31,240 bases of DNA from an uncultured Coprococcus sp. (GTDB lineage Bacteria > Bacillota_A > Clostridia > Lachnospirales > Lachnospiraceae): NCBI GenBank assembly GCA_900767685.1, contig CAAGAB010000335.1, forward strand, positions 1 through 31,240. Direction: 5' to 3'. Positions 1 to 10,900 of this stretch are shown here, one piece after another. Each line of letters starts with the position of its first letter. Positions within the stretch are counted from its first letter, which is position 1. The notes below the pieces were generated by a model. That model searched no databases, was not told the DNA's origin, and worked only from the letters and a program-made list of their open reading frames with translations. A program made the position numbers and the translations under genes.

Positions 1-338
1 TAGAATCCAAAGAATCCAAAGACATTGTGACTGCTACAGAATCTGCAGATGCTAAGAAAAACACAACCAATACTGAGAAGAATATTTCTGCCGCCAACGA
101 GGTAAAAGATTCAGCCAAGGACGCTTCTGCCCAAGCTGCCGCCGACACCCCGGTTGATCCAGAAACCATCACAGTAGACTGGAGCAAGTCACCTGAGTCA
201 ATGACAGTTCCAGAGCTTCAGGCTGCTATCCTGGCAAAGCTTGCAGGCAACGGACCTGTTGATGCGCAGATGAAGAAGACTGTCACAGACAACATCTGGC
301 ATGACTCTCTTGTGAACTGGCTGAAGAGTTTCAGATAA
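1..338 (+). CDS. C-terminal part of an unrecognised protein (5' truncated by window edge)
   Basis: The reading frame is open from base 3 with no stop, so the GTG at 27 is probably not the true start and the gene begins outside the window. The visible part is about 111 residues. The first half is a low-complexity Lys/Ala/Glu/Asp/Thr-rich linker. The last 55 residues look folded and contain the segments MTVPELQAAILAKL and DNIWHDSLVNWLKSF, probably helical. I do not recognise the family. The linker followed by a small conserved-looking tail suggests a multidomain protein with a flexible tether. A strong intrinsic terminator lies 15 bases after the stop, so this is the last gene of its transcription unit. 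It converges with the minus-strand genes to its right. Confidence 0.6.
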   Translation, partial: ESKESKDIVTATESADAKKNTTNTEKNISAANEVKDSAKDASAQAAADTPVDPETITVDWSKSPESMTVPELQAAILAKLAGNGPVDAQMKKTVTDNIWHDSLVNWLKSFR

Positions 339-352
339 AATTACGTAGAAAC

Positions 353-402
353 AGCCAGGTGCATATTCTCCAAATTGGAGAACATACACCTGGCTATTTT
401 TT
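353..402 (+). terminator. Intrinsic terminator of the left-edge + strand gene
   Basis: Arms AGCCAGGTG and CACCTGGCT enclose a second nested pair (TTCTCCAA/TTGGAGAA) and are followed by ATTTTTT. The T-tract lies on the + side, so it acts mainly on the left-edge gene. The hairpin also sits about 100 bp past the stop of the convergent membrane-protein gene, but it has only a poor T-tract in that direction. Confidence 0.9.
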
Positions 403-502
403 ATTATAAACATTCTTGCGATATCAAACAGCTTGACGAGCATATCTTCATTGTGGAATACAGCCTTGCAAGCAGCTCCGAGCTGTGACAACTGTACTTT
501 TT

Positions 503-1297
503 TCACCTAAAAATCAACAAATTGCAGCCTGCGGCCATCAAACCTGATATAACCATCAAAAAAACTGCTGACCATATCGCCTGACTGCTGAATATACCAC
601 TGTTTTCCAGATAAAATTCGTACGGATTTTCTGGGTTGATATAAAGATATACCACATCGCCTTTACTTATATTCAGTCCATATACATATGTCTGCTCATA
701 CACTTTATACTGCTTATCCCTGTATGTAAATTCAAATACTCCCGCCTCCGGATATCCTCTGCCGGCTCTCATATCCTGTCTCATATCTGCACGTACATCA
801 TGGCATACAGCTTTCACAGTAAATGAACATCTTCGCTCAAGCGCTTTTCTCTTACATATCACAGAGAGCAGTGTTATTGCACTGACCACAAAGAATGCAC
901 AGGCAAATATCTCTGCATAAAATGCTCCAACATTGCAATTTTCTCTCCCCAATATCCGTTCCGGGAGCAATACTATCTTATCCGCAAAAGAGCCATCTTT
1001 CACAGCACACGCCGCCCATATCAGCGCCGATGCAGCACTGGCAAACACAGATATGAACACTATACCGATGATGCTCCCCCGCTTTCGCTTCTTAATCATC
1101 GGAATAAGAGTCTTTAGAATTATGACAAGAACTATCACGGCAAAAAACTGCCCCACAACAAGCATAACAGCATCCGTTCCGATCTCACTTGCAACAAATC
1201 CGGCTATAATACTGGCAACAAACCATATGCCAAATATTACGCCTCCAATTTTCTCAGGCATAGAAACATTTTTTTCTTCTAAATTGTTATTTCCCAT
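503..1297 (-). CDS. Multi-pass membrane protein with a DUF3592-like extramembrane domain
   Basis: The product is about 264 residues. I chose the ATG at 1297 because it follows AGGTGGGG at good spacing; a GTG three codons upstream (1306) overlaps that ribosome binding site. Four hydrophobic segments lie in the first 60% (roughly residues 15-38, 43-65, 74-95 and 125-147). A soluble region of about 85 residues follows, then a fifth membrane segment at the C-terminus. The soluble part contains FEFTYRDKQYKVYEQ and GDVVYLYINPENPYEFYL, a pattern that resembles DUF3592-type beta domains: a polypeptide that reads extracytoplasmic input followed by NPENP-like turns. Function is unknown. The gene lies just downstream of the xpt terminator, so it probably has its own promoter, which I could not place. 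Confidence 0.75.
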   Translation of the reverse strand: MGNNNLEEKNVSMPEKIGGVIFGIWFVASIIAGFVASEIGTDAVMLVVGQFFAVIVLVIILKTLIPMIKKRKRGSIIGIVFISVFASAASALIWAACAVKDGSFADKIVLLPERILGRENCNVGAFYAEIFACAFFVVSAITLLSVICKRKALERRCSFTVKAVCHDVRADMRQDMRAGRGYPEAGVFEFTYRDKQYKVYEQTYVYGLNISKGDVVYLYINPENPYEFYLENSGIFSSQAIWSAVFLMVISGLMAAGCNLLIFR

Positions 1298-1332
1298 ATA
1301 CCCCACCTCTCAGCAAATATCCGCCATTCATA

Positions 1333-1376
1333 TAAAAAGAAAACTGAGAATCTGTCAAGTCATGTCAATTCTCAGT
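1333..1376 (-). terminator. Intrinsic terminator of xpt
   Basis: Read on the minus strand, ACTGAGAAT and ATTCTCAGT form a 9-bp stem over a 16-nt loop, followed by TTTTCTTTTT. It lies about 60 bp past the xpt stop. Confidence 0.88.
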
Positions 1377-1437
1377 CTCTCTTACCTATATATTATTCAT
1401 GAATCTTATATATACCATCAAATATCCCGCAGCGATC

Positions 1438-2019
1438 CTACTGCTCCCTGAACTTTATCTCGCCCGTAGCAGCGTCCATGCTGTCCACTATCGCAAGCGA
1501 CTCAAGATGATATCCGAGATTCCTGATGACCTGTCCGCCTGTCTGGAAGCCCTTCTCAACTGCGATTCCGATTCCCTCTACGCTGGCGCCTGCTGACTTC
1601 ACTATGGAGATGAGTCCCTGAAGCGCACATCCATTTGCAAGGAAATCATCTATGATAAGAATCTTGTCCTCAGGATTGATGAACTTCTTGGACACGATGA
1701 CCTGATTCTTGCACTTGTGTGTAAATGACTCTACCTCTGCCACATACACATCGCCCTCTATGTTGATGCTCTTTGACTTCTTCGCAAATACAACAGGCAC
1801 ATCAAAATGTCTGGCAACAACACAGGCAATGCCTATTCCGGATGCCTCTATAGTAAGGATCTTGTTGATCTCTGTTCCCTCAAATCTCTTCTTGAACTCC
1901 TCACCGATCTGATCAAACAGACGTATATCCATCTGGTGGTTAAGGAAACTATCCACTTTGAGAACATTGCCCTCCTTTACTATTCCATCCTTAGTTATTC
2001 TCTCTTCCAAAAAATTCAC
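1438..2019 (-). CDS. xpt: Xanthine phosphoribosyltransferase
   Basis: The product is 193 residues, the normal length for bacterial Xpt, which converts xanthine and PRPP to XMP in the cytoplasmic purine salvage pathway. The N-terminus (MNFLEERI, then a hydrophobic [10 protein letters not shown] segment) is typical of the family. The segment [12 protein letters not shown] is the conserved Xpt glycine-rich region. [13 protein letters not shown] at about residues 121-133 is the PRPP-binding loop with its acidic pair. The start is GTG, preceded by AGGAGG at 9-nt spacing. The gene is monocistronic: a promoter sits about 150 bp upstream and a terminator lies downstream. It has no visible functional link with the giant secreted proteins nearby. 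The leader is unusual (see separate entries). Confidence 0.96.
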   Translation of the reverse strand: MNFLEERITKDGIVKEGNVLKVDSFLNHQMDIRLFDQIGEEFKKRFEGTEINKILTIEASGIGIACVVARHFDVPVVFAKKSKSINIEGDVYVAEVESFTHKCKNQVIVSKKFINPEDKILIIDDFLANGCALQGLISIVKSAGASVEGIGIAVEKGFQTGGQVIRNLGYHLESLAIVDSMDAATGEIKFREQ

Positions 2020-2135
2020 GTCGTAATTCCTCCTTGAATACCTGTCAAATACGAATCCGTCCGTACTCGCTCATTCTCTGAGTTCCAAACGCCATCTTCA
2101 CCAACACTTTTATGCCATACGGAAATTATCCTCAT
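2016..2135 (-). CDS. Possible 39-codon upstream ORF in the xpt leader
   Basis: An ATG at 2135 opens a frame beginning [17 protein letters not shown] that ends with a TGA overlapping the GTG start of xpt (sequence GTGA), the arrangement used for translational coupling. There is no good Shine-Dalgarno before this ATG, and the same bases can form an RNA secondary structure, so the frame may be accidental. I list it because it covers almost the whole leader without a stop. Confidence 0.25.
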   Translation of the reverse strand: MRIISVWHKSVGEDGVWNSENERVRTDSYLTGIQGGITT

Positions 2136-2158
2136 CTCAATCTGACGTTACTGATTCG
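2052..2158 (-). promoter_or_regulatory. Structured 5' leader of xpt (possible cis-regulatory RNA)
   Basis: On the minus strand CGAATC (2158-2153) can pair with GATTCG (2057-2052). Just inside, TCCGTA (2123-2118) can pair with TACGGA (2065-2060). A small CTCA-GAGAA-TGAG hairpin lies inside the enclosed segment. The nested pairings and the long leader before a purine salvage gene suggest an RNA switch. The sequence lacks the conserved core of the guanine/adenine riboswitch, so the class is unassigned. Confidence 0.35.
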
Positions 2159-2170
2159 CATGCAATCATA

Positions 2171-2198
2171 ATTATAGACATAATACAACAACAGTCTA
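2171..2198 (-). promoter_or_regulatory. Probable sigma-A promoter of xpt
   Basis: Minus strand: -35 TAGACT (2198-2193), 16-bp spacer, -10 TATAAT (2176-2171). This predicts a start near 2164 and a leader of about 145 nt. Confidence 0.6.
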
Positions 2199-2302
2199 AG
2201 TTTTTCCACCCTAATTATGTACATTCATAGCATACATTCATATGCAACTTTTACATACGGTGTATTCAAGTAAACCACCACCGAACGCAAATCTCACAAT
2301 CA

Positions 2303-4744
2303 CTAGATAAGCCCCCTGTTAGATGCCTCTCTGACCGCCCCGGCCTTATCAGTCACCCCGAGTTTCCTGTACACCTGGTTCAGATGATACTTTACATTCG
2401 CCTCCGACATGTTGAGTCTGTCCGCTATCTTCTGTCTGGACAGCCCCTCTGCCTGCAATTTAAGTATGGCTGTAGCAGTCTCACTGAGCTGAACATCATC
2501 CACTCCCGCTTTCATATATCCGGGGTAGTATCTCGTCATACTCTCAGTCTCCTTCTGCAGTTGTCTGAAATATACCCTTCTTGCGGCTATCTCCTTGTCG
2601 TCAGCACCATCTTTCTCGACTTTCCATCCACAGGTATTTATAAGAGTATTCACTGCCGCACCTTCCCTGGATATAACTCTTGTAAAGCTGTATTCCATCG
2701 CAGTATCAATAGCATGGCACATTGCCTTTTTCCAGTCATCATTTTTCAATCGCTGCAAAGCTACAGCCATCAGCACACCACATTCTATCCCTATATACGT
2801 ACGGGACATCATCTCAGCATAATACCTCAGCTTTGTCAGCAGCGAATATGCCTGTTCATTCCGTCCGCTTTGAAGGTATACTCTCACTTTGGTTAGATAG
2901 ATAAACCTGTCATATATCCTGAATTCAACATTTTCATCCGGAGCATTTTCCATCCAACCTGTAACACAGGCTCTATCTCCTCTGTACAAGCTGCATCTGG
3001 TCTCAAATGCATATATATTGGGAAGAAGATTTTGTCCTTCCTCTTTTTCAGCCTTTTCCTCTATTCCATTCAAAACCTCAAGAGCCTCCTGTGGCTTTCC
3101 GTTCTGCAAATGCAGCCACGCCAATATACCATCAGCAACAAAGCACTGCTCGATTTTTCCTCCTGCTTCCGCCTGCATTCTGCCCTTTGCCGCAAGCGTT
3201 GCCACCTCGTAATTATCTCCGCTCTTTTCAAGAAAACTCTCCGCCAAAGCAAGATTTACAAGACCTTTTCCGTATTTTCCAAGTACAAACTCAACAATCC
3301 TGCCAACCTTCGACGCCAGCTCTCTGTCTCTCTTGCTCCACTCACAGAAATCTTTTCCACCGTTCATCATTGAAGGCAGATTGGATGTAACCGACCATTC
3401 CTGTATTCTTACCTCCTTATTAAAGACCATTGTGTATGCTGACTTCAAAAGCTTTAATACATCAACACTTCCTCTGTGCGGCAGACCAATATCCAGATAC
3501 AGCAAAAGCCCCTTTGCATTTTTCCTGGCACTTCCCTGGTTTTCATCTGCATATAATTTTAGTCTGTCGTACCATCTTTCACTCTCATCAGGATTCAGAA
3601 GGAGTGACTGCAGCATGCTCATACCACACATAAGCTCAGGACTTTTCTCAATGACATGATCCGGAAGTTCCAGATAATATTTTTTCAGATCATAGTAATA
3701 ACCACTGTTCGCCGCATGTCTGGCATTATCGACAAGTATTGAAACTATTCGCTCTGTAACTCCTGTATTTTCATACATCTCCAAAGCTTTCCTTATATCT
3801 CCGTTAAGTCTGTAAAACAGTCCGGCATTCTCATACAGGCCTCTTATACGCTCCTTCTCGTACTTCCGCTTAAGACGTCTGCGCATAGAGACCCTCATGT
3901 GAAACTGCAGTTGATATTGTGTATTGCCATCCTTATCCATCCGGCTAGTCATAAAGTTTCCAAGCCACTTTGCCCTCTCGATCAAAAGCTCACTGTCACT
4001 TCTTCCGGTTATCATCTCAGACTGTTTTGTTGTAAACTCATCCACCACGGATATTTCCATGAGAAATTCCTGCATTTCCACATCCCAGTTATCATACACA
4101 TGATACTCAAGGTAATTACACATCTCATCCTCAACGCGTCTCGAAAAATCATTATACATATCATCTGTTATCTCGCTTGTATATGCCATTTCCATGTATT
4201 TGATGTGGCACATCTCCACAGCCAGCGGAAGTCCTGTAGTCTCATAGTACATTCTCTGCACTTGTGCCTCATTGATACTAAATCCAGCGTATTCAGCATA
4301 CTTCTTTATATCCTCCAGACTGAACATAAGCAGCTTGCTGTCCACCACATAAAATCCTTCTTGAAATCTTACAGCAGAAAGCCACGGGGGAACCGGACAC
4401 CGGCCAACGAGTATAACCCATACGTCTTCTCTTCTAATGAGTTCTATGATCTGCTCCCTCACTGTGTCCACATCTCCCCATGAGAGCTCGTGCAGATTAT
4501 CTATGACAATTATTTTTCTTGCGTTGCTGCTTTCTACCACAAGGTCATCCGGTCTGATACCGCCGGCATCCACCACCATGTACTTACGTGTTCCAAGATA
4601 TCTGCTGACAAGAGTCGTCTTTCCCGAACCACTGACTCCATAGATATACGATGTTACATTCTCATCATCCGCCGTTCTGAGAAGTCTCCATGCTTTTTTC
4701 GGTTTTATATAATACCCCTTGTTACCTGTAGCTATCTCTCCCAT
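2303..4744 (-). CDS. MalT-like LuxR-family transcriptional regulator with NTPase domain
   Basis: The product is 813 residues. I chose the ATG at 4744 because AAGGAGAGG lies 6 nt before it; a TTG 11 codons upstream has no such site. An N-terminal STAND/AAA-type NTPase carries Walker A GVSGSGKTT (residues 36-44) and Walker B KIIVIDN (77-83). A helical winged region and a long TPR-like superhelix (about 310-720) follow. The last 60 residues are a LuxR/GerE helix-turn-helix (LSRQKIADRLNMSEANVKYHL). This is the domain order of the MalT/LAL regulators, in which ATP and an inducer drive self-assembly before DNA binding. It lies directly downstream of giant protein A but is separated from it by a terminator. 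Its middle and C-terminal parts are recognisably related to the shorter regulator at 22478-23980. The likely targets are the giant genes; this is inference from position. Confidence 0.9.
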   Translation of the reverse strand: MGEIATGNKGYYIKPKKAWRLLRTADDENVTSYIYGVSGSGKTTLVSRYLGTRKYMVVDAGGIRPDDLVVESSNARKIIVIDNLHELSWGDVDTVREQIIELIRREDVWVILVGRCPVPPWLSAVRFQEGFYVVDSKLLMFSLEDIKKYAEYAGFSINEAQVQRMYYETTGLPLAVEMCHIKYMEMAYTSEITDDMYNDFSRRVEDEMCNYLEYHVYDNWDVEMQEFLMEISVVDEFTTKQSEMITGRSDSELLIERAKWLGNFMTSRMDKDGNTQYQLQFHMRVSMRRRLKRKYEKERIRGLYENAGLFYRLNGDIRKALEMYENTGVTERIVSILVDNARHAANSGYYYDLKKYYLELPDHVIEKSPELMCGMSMLQSLLLNPDESERWYDRLKLYADENQGSARKNAKGLLLYLDIGLPHRGSVDVLKLLKSAYTMVFNKEVRIQEWSVTSNLPSMMNGGKDFCEWSKRDRELASKVGRIVEFVLGKYGKGLVNLALAESFLEKSGDNYEVATLAAKGRMQAEAGGKIEQCFVADGILAWLHLQNGKPQEALEVLNGIEEKAEKEEGQNLLPNIYAFETRCSLYRGDRACVTGWMENAPDENVEFRIYDRFIYLTKVRVYLQSGRNEQAYSLLTKLRYYAEMMSRTYIGIECGVLMAVALQRLKNDDWKKAMCHAIDTAMEYSFTRVISREGAAVNTLINTCGWKVEKDGADDKEIAARRVYFRQLQKETESMTRYYPGYMKAGVDDVQLSETATAILKLQAEGLSRQKIADRLNMSEANVKYHLNQVYRKLGVTDKAGAVREASNRGLI

Positions 4745-4874
4745 AGTGAGCCTCTCCTTATCCTGTATGTCAATCAATGAAACCGTGCAATCATGCGCTG
4801 TATTTCAAACTGTTTTCAGATTTCCACAAATATTCATGATCACGATGCGTGTGCCTGTTTCTGTTATTTCATTA

Positions 4875-4915
4875 TAAAAACACAGCTGGAGTCTGGTCTC
4901 CCAGACATCCAGCTG
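4875..4915 (-). terminator. Intrinsic terminator of giant protein A
   Basis: Minus strand: CAGCTGGATGTCTGG pairs with CCAGACTCCAGCTG around a GAGA loop, with one mismatched position, and is followed by TGTTTTTA. It begins about 27 bp after the stop of the giant gene. Confidence 0.92.
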
Positions 4916-4942
4916 CTAATAATCTCCGGTGATACCTGTACT

Positions 4943-7900
4943 TTATCTTACAGTAACCTGAACCGGTACCGTCACACCACTTATTGATATGACATAAATC
5001 GTACATTTGCCTGACGCCTTAGCACGGATAATTCCATTCGCACCAACTGTTGCAACATTCGTATTTGTTGAATAGTAGAATACTCGTGGTCCGTGATCTG
5101 CTCCAAGGAGCTTCTTTGATGCTGTGGCTGGCTTATATGCCGGTTTAAGTTTAACCGCCTGCTTTACAGACATTGTGTATGCCTTCTTTGCAAGAGTAAC
5201 TGTCTTGACATTTGTATATTTACCACTGTTTAGTACGTTGTGAAGCAATACGCTTGTATCAATGTACTTCTTCTTACCGTTTACTATCTTGTACGCCTTA
5301 ACCTGTGTCTTTACTATATCATACTTGCTAAGGTTAGTTCCATGTATTTTTGTTACGACTGCCTTTGTATTTGAGCCTCCCTTTACAACCTTGACCGGAT
5401 TCTTCGTGTCAAGTTTCAGATAACAGCGCTGCATAAATATGTCGTATCCGTCAGCACCTGCTACCTTGCCCCACTTGATCGTAAGGCTCTTATTCGTAGA
5501 TGCCGCCTGAATATTTTTGTTGATACCTGCTGTATTCTGTGCTGGGATCTTAGCAACAAACTTTGCACTTATCTTCATGTTCTTATTGGCAGCTACCTTG
5601 ACTGATGTCTTTTTGCTTGTAAAGCTGCCTGACCATGTTCCGAGCTTACAGTTCTTTGCAGCCTTTGCTGTACATACCAGAACCGTTCCTTCCTTGACCG
5701 ATGAACCATTCTTGAGTGTCTTTCCATCAGATGTCTTTACCGATATAGTTCCGTTCACAGTCTTACCTATCGCAACCTTAACATATCTGAACTTAAATGC
5801 AGCACTGACGTTTACAGCTCTGGTCACTTTAAGCTTCACTGTCTGCCCCTTCTTGCCCTTGGCATCTCCGCCCCAGGCCGACAGATCACAGTGTTTTGCA
5901 GGAACTGCCTTGCACACGATAACTGTTCCTTCCTGTACCAGCTGTCCATTTGCAATCTTCTTGCCATCAGCTGTTGTCACAGTTATTTTTCCGTTCTTGA
6001 CTGATGCTATATTTACCTTTGCATACCTTGCCTTGAACGCTGCGCCAACTGTGATGTTTCCATCAAGAGCCTGCTCAAATGTGCTCTCAGTCTGATCAGC
6101 TACATCGTCTGTCCATGTGTCAAAATCATAATATTTATCAGGTGTTGCTTTGTACGTGAGCATTGTCTCTTCGTCTACCTGCTCGCCACTCTTTACCTCA
6201 GTTCCATCAGCTCTTGTAACCTTCACACTTCCATGCTCTGTCTCAGTGATAGTCACTGTGTAAAGCTTAACCGCATCAACCTTGAACTGTACATCCTTTG
6301 TGACATTTTCTGCAGTTACGAGGTATGCTCCTGTCTCTGTGCCATCCTCCGCAAGTACAGGCTGTACCTTCATGATATTCTCCGAAGAAGCAGGATCTTC
6401 TCCGCCATCCGGCTGATCGTTTCCTTCACCTGAACCTTCTTCATTATCATCTGACTCACCAAGGATTATATCTCTTATTCTCCAGCCCTCAGCAGGTGTG
6501 ATAACAACGCTTGCGTCACCATTCTTTCTGACAACATTGTCTAATATATTACCGTTAATATCCTTAAACACCACATTGTCAGGAGTCTTTGTGAGCTCTG
6601 ATATTGTGTATGCAACCTCCGTTGCAGTATCATTCTCTGACGGGTTCTCACCTGAGCCATCTTCACCGGTACCTTCGCCTGAACCTTCAGTAGTTCCTTC
6701 TGAAGAATCCTCGATCTTGACATTGTCCCTGCCGTAATTTCCTTCAGCAGGTATTACATATCCTTCTCTGTCAACCAGTTCTGCGCTTACCTCAATGTTG
6801 TTGGTAACATTCTCAAGAAGAATGTCATTCACAAATCCGAAGTCCTCTCCAGACTCTTCCTTAACAACATTGCCGCCTCTGATGTACTTGACTGTCCATG
6901 ACTGGATCATGTAATCATCAGAAGGTGTTATGGCAAATCTCACATCCTTGCCCGAACCAATTCTCACCGAATTATTCTCAGCATTTATTGGCTTAAGTCC
7001 GCTTATATCTCCATCCTCGCCGACATAACCTGTACTAATGTTTATATTGTCATATTTCTTAACTTCATCCTCATTCTTGAATATTACATTTACAAGAAGT
7101 GATGGTGCGATATATGCATATACGGTCGTATCTGCTGTTATGTCAGTGATCTCATACTTGAGTTCCTCTGATGCAACTTCATTTCCATCAACTATCCAGT
7201 GCTCAACTGTGTTGTACTCATCCTTAGGAGTAACTGTAATTGTCAGATCCTTATGTCTCTTGAGCTTAACCTCTCCTGATACGATCTCTAGTTCCTCTCC
7301 GTCTGAAGATGCTGTGATCTTCGCTGAGCCTGTTCCTGTTGTACCTACCTTAACTGTATACTCTGGAATCTCCACAAACTTGACATATACTGCCACATCT
7401 GAGTAGATAGTCTTCACCTCATAGGTGGTCTGCTCCAGTCCAGTGCCTTCTATAGCCTGTGTACACTCAGGATCAAGATACCAGCCCTCGATCATCTGAC
7501 CCTCTGCAGGAGCTGCTGTAAATACAACATCTCCGCCGGATACCTGACTGTCGCCACTTGTGATCTCAGCCTTCTTGTCTAGTCCATATACCGCTGTCAC
7601 AGTTCCCAGAGCAGTATCATTTGCCTCAAAGGTAATGACTGACTTGAGTTCCTGCTTAGCAAAGTGAGCAACAACATCTATGTCAGATGCCACCTTGCGA
7701 GCCACAAATACGTTGCCGCCAAGCTCCTCTGCTGTGTAATCCTTTGTTCCCTCTGCCGTCTTTACTGTAAATCCAGTACACTCCATGTACTGGTCAGCGT
7801 CAGCCGTGAACTTAAGCTCTCTGTCTCCTCTGATCTGTGCAGAATTACCTTCAAGCGCTTCATCTGCTGTCACGTTCTCTGCCTTTATCTGTCCGCCCTC

Positions 7901-10900
7901 ATCTGATGACCATGTTATATTATAGAATGGTCTGTCGAATACTGCTCTGACATCAGCTCTTGTATCCTTTGGAACCTTGTACGTGAATACATCATCCGTC
8001 ACTTTCTGGCTTATTCCATTTACCAGCCAGTCTGCAACCTCGTAACCCTCAGCAGAAACAGCTGTAAACTCTACATCTGCTGTAGTTCCAAGCATATCTC
8101 CTGATACAAGTTTCACACCTGATCTTCTGATAACTGCACTTACCTCACCTGTGCCCTCTGTCTCCGGACCAAATGTGAGAACGTCACCGATAAGTTCAAG
8201 TCTTGCCATAACTGTGATATCTGTAGAATCTCCAGTCACTGTGATCAAGAGTGTATCATTTGTCTTCTTATCTGAAGTCAGTTTGATATTCTCTGTCTCG
8301 CTAGTCAGTTTCTGGCCATCCACGATCCATTCCTTTACGTTGTATCCCGCATCAGGTGTAACCTTGAATGCGATGACAGAATCTCTGTATATATCTGTGA
8401 CTTCTGCTTTCTTATTCTCTGTCTCATCACCGACTGCCTCTCCGGTCTGTACATAGGCGGAAAGATCCTTTCTTGAAACCTCTGCCTTTATAGATCCATG
8501 GGACTTACCCTTAGACGGATCAGCCGGATCCTTCTCTATCAGATCAAGTGAGTAATCAGCCTTTACTGAAGGTGTTATCTCTTTATAAGTAAATGCAACA
8601 TCTACATTCTCTGTAAATCCTTCCTCTGGGGACTTCCATGTAAATGTATACTTCTCGGTTCCATCTGCCCCCGCTGTCTCTGAGAGTACATCCTCTCCGT
8701 GTGCAGCGTCGTCTGACAATCTGTAAACCTCTGCATCTCCATACGTCACAACTATGTCTGCTATCTCATAGCCCTTCTTTGTCTCTGATGCAAATGCCAA
8801 AGCACTCTTATCCGCATATGCTATGCATGCTCCGTTTGCAATATCTGCATCGCCGGACTTCGCTGTCACCTCTGTGTCATTGTCCGCAGAGAATGTGATA
8901 ACCGGTTTCTTGTAGAAGTATACAAGCACTGAAGTATTATGGCTCAGTGATTCTATGGTATATGTCTGAATACCATCATCACCTGCATCGGCGCTGACCT
9001 TCTCACCGTCCACTGTCCAGTAAGCGACTTCGTAACCATCATTTGGCTGTGCTGTGAGCAGGATCTTTGAACCCTGGAACTGTCTGTCGCCCGATCTGAG
9101 CCCTCCTGCGGTTCCGGCAAGTTCTGCCCCAACCTTTCCAGCCTTTATATCTTCAGCTTCAAAGTTTACACTATACTTATTTGGAGCTGTGTATGTTACT
9201 GTGTAATCTGCACTCTTTGTGACATTGAACACAGTCATTGACTTCAGGTCATTTGAAACTGTTCCCATGGTATCCTCGTCGGCTGCTGTCCAGCCATTGA
9301 TAAGAAGACCCGATGGAACCGTCACTGATATGGTGATATTGTCACCTCTCTGTACATTGTACTTTCCATTCTCATTCTTCTCTATCTCAACTACCTGTTC
9401 ATCCCTCTTGGCTGTCACTGTAAGTTCAGCACCTGATGCAGCAGTTCTTGTTCCATCCGCACCGAGAGTTTCAAGAGCAACTGAGATATCAAAGTTATCT
9501 GCCTCTGCGAAATATGCTGTAAATGTCTTATCTTCTGAAACCTTGCTCACATCGTAGATCACATCTGTGTAGTACGATACTCCATCATCCGAGAGGATCG
9601 TTGTCTCTACTCCGTCTGCACCTGTCACTGTCCAGTGGTCAACTGCATATCCCGGCTTAGGTTCAGCTGTAAGTCTTATCGTCTGTTCTATGTGTACATT
9701 ACTTCCGGATGCAAATGAATTACCCTTTACACCATCCGTGATGTATGCCGCCGACACGATACCCTTTGTCGTATCTTCTGAAGCATAGTTCAGCTTATAA
9801 TATATTGGTTCATAATCTACAACAACATTCATGTTCTTAGAAAGTTTCTGAACCTGGATCTGAACCTCGCTATATACAACACCGTCAACCGTTCCGGTCT
9901 GTGTAGCTGCATACTTCTTGCCATTTACAGTCCAGGACTTAACCTTGTAACCTGTGGCTGGCGTAGCAATAAATGTAACTATCGAATTCTCCGGAAGCTT
10001 TGTTCCATTGTCAACGATGAGTCCCTCTGAAAGCTCAGAATCTGCCTGATTATACTTAATTGATATGTCACCATGTGTATTTGCTGTTGCCGCCTTCACT
10101 ACATATACATTGCCCTTCAGATCATAAACAGCATTCTTAGTCAAAATGTCATAATTCTCGCTGAGCTTTTGTATATTTGATGAATTGTTACCCTCTGAAT
10201 CCTCTATGAGAATACTATTGATCTCATATTTATCGGCCTTTGTAACTGTAGTTCCCTGAGACTGAAGTTCGTAATCAACGCCTTCCTTTGGCATATATGC
10301 CTTATCCCATGTCTTGAGTCCTCTGACGACAGCAGGCATACAGCTTCTGTCTGTATCATTGATACCCTTATCTGTATCCACAGCCTCTATAGACATCTCA
10401 GCCCTTGTTACCTTTATATCCTTTACATCCTTTGCAACATTGCCATTGTCATCTGTATAGGCAGCCTCAACTCTGTAGATACCTACCTTCTTCGGAGTAA
10501 ACTCATTGCCGTTCAGATCGTATTCTGAAGCAGGTGCCTCGCCTGTCACTACACCCTTATCAGTGTTATAGATAGTATACTTTGCCTTATTCGACATTGA
10601 TACATCCTTGGTTTCACCGTTGGCACTGTCTATCTCATTGAGTGCAAAGCTGGTGACATCACCATATTTCACGGACTTTTCAACCGCAAGTGAAACATTC
10701 TTTCTGCAGTCATATGATGTATATATGGTCATAGTATCAGACTGACTGCCGTTATATTTGTCATTCCCGTCAAATTTTGCATATACAGTATATGTTCCTT
10801 CTCCTGCCGGCTTCCATCTCGCTGTATAGCAGCCCTTTGTGGAATCATAAACTGCATCTATCTGCTGCTCAACCGGTCCGTTGATACTGAATACAACTTT

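Noticed and set aside
198..506. 102-codon minus-strand frame starting with GTG that overlaps the membrane-protein stop (GTGA)
   Set aside because: No usable ribosome binding site. It runs through the terminator hairpin and antisense into the left-edge gene, and the product has no recognisable features.
2020..2302. Purine riboswitch upstream of xpt
   Set aside because: None of the conserved loop and junction sequences of the guanine/adenine class are present on the minus strand; only an unassigned structured leader remains.
5517..6095. 192-codon + strand frame inside giant gene A
   Set aside because: It is the antisense shadow of the repeat array: no ribosome binding site, no domain, and similar long antisense frames occur throughout both giant genes.
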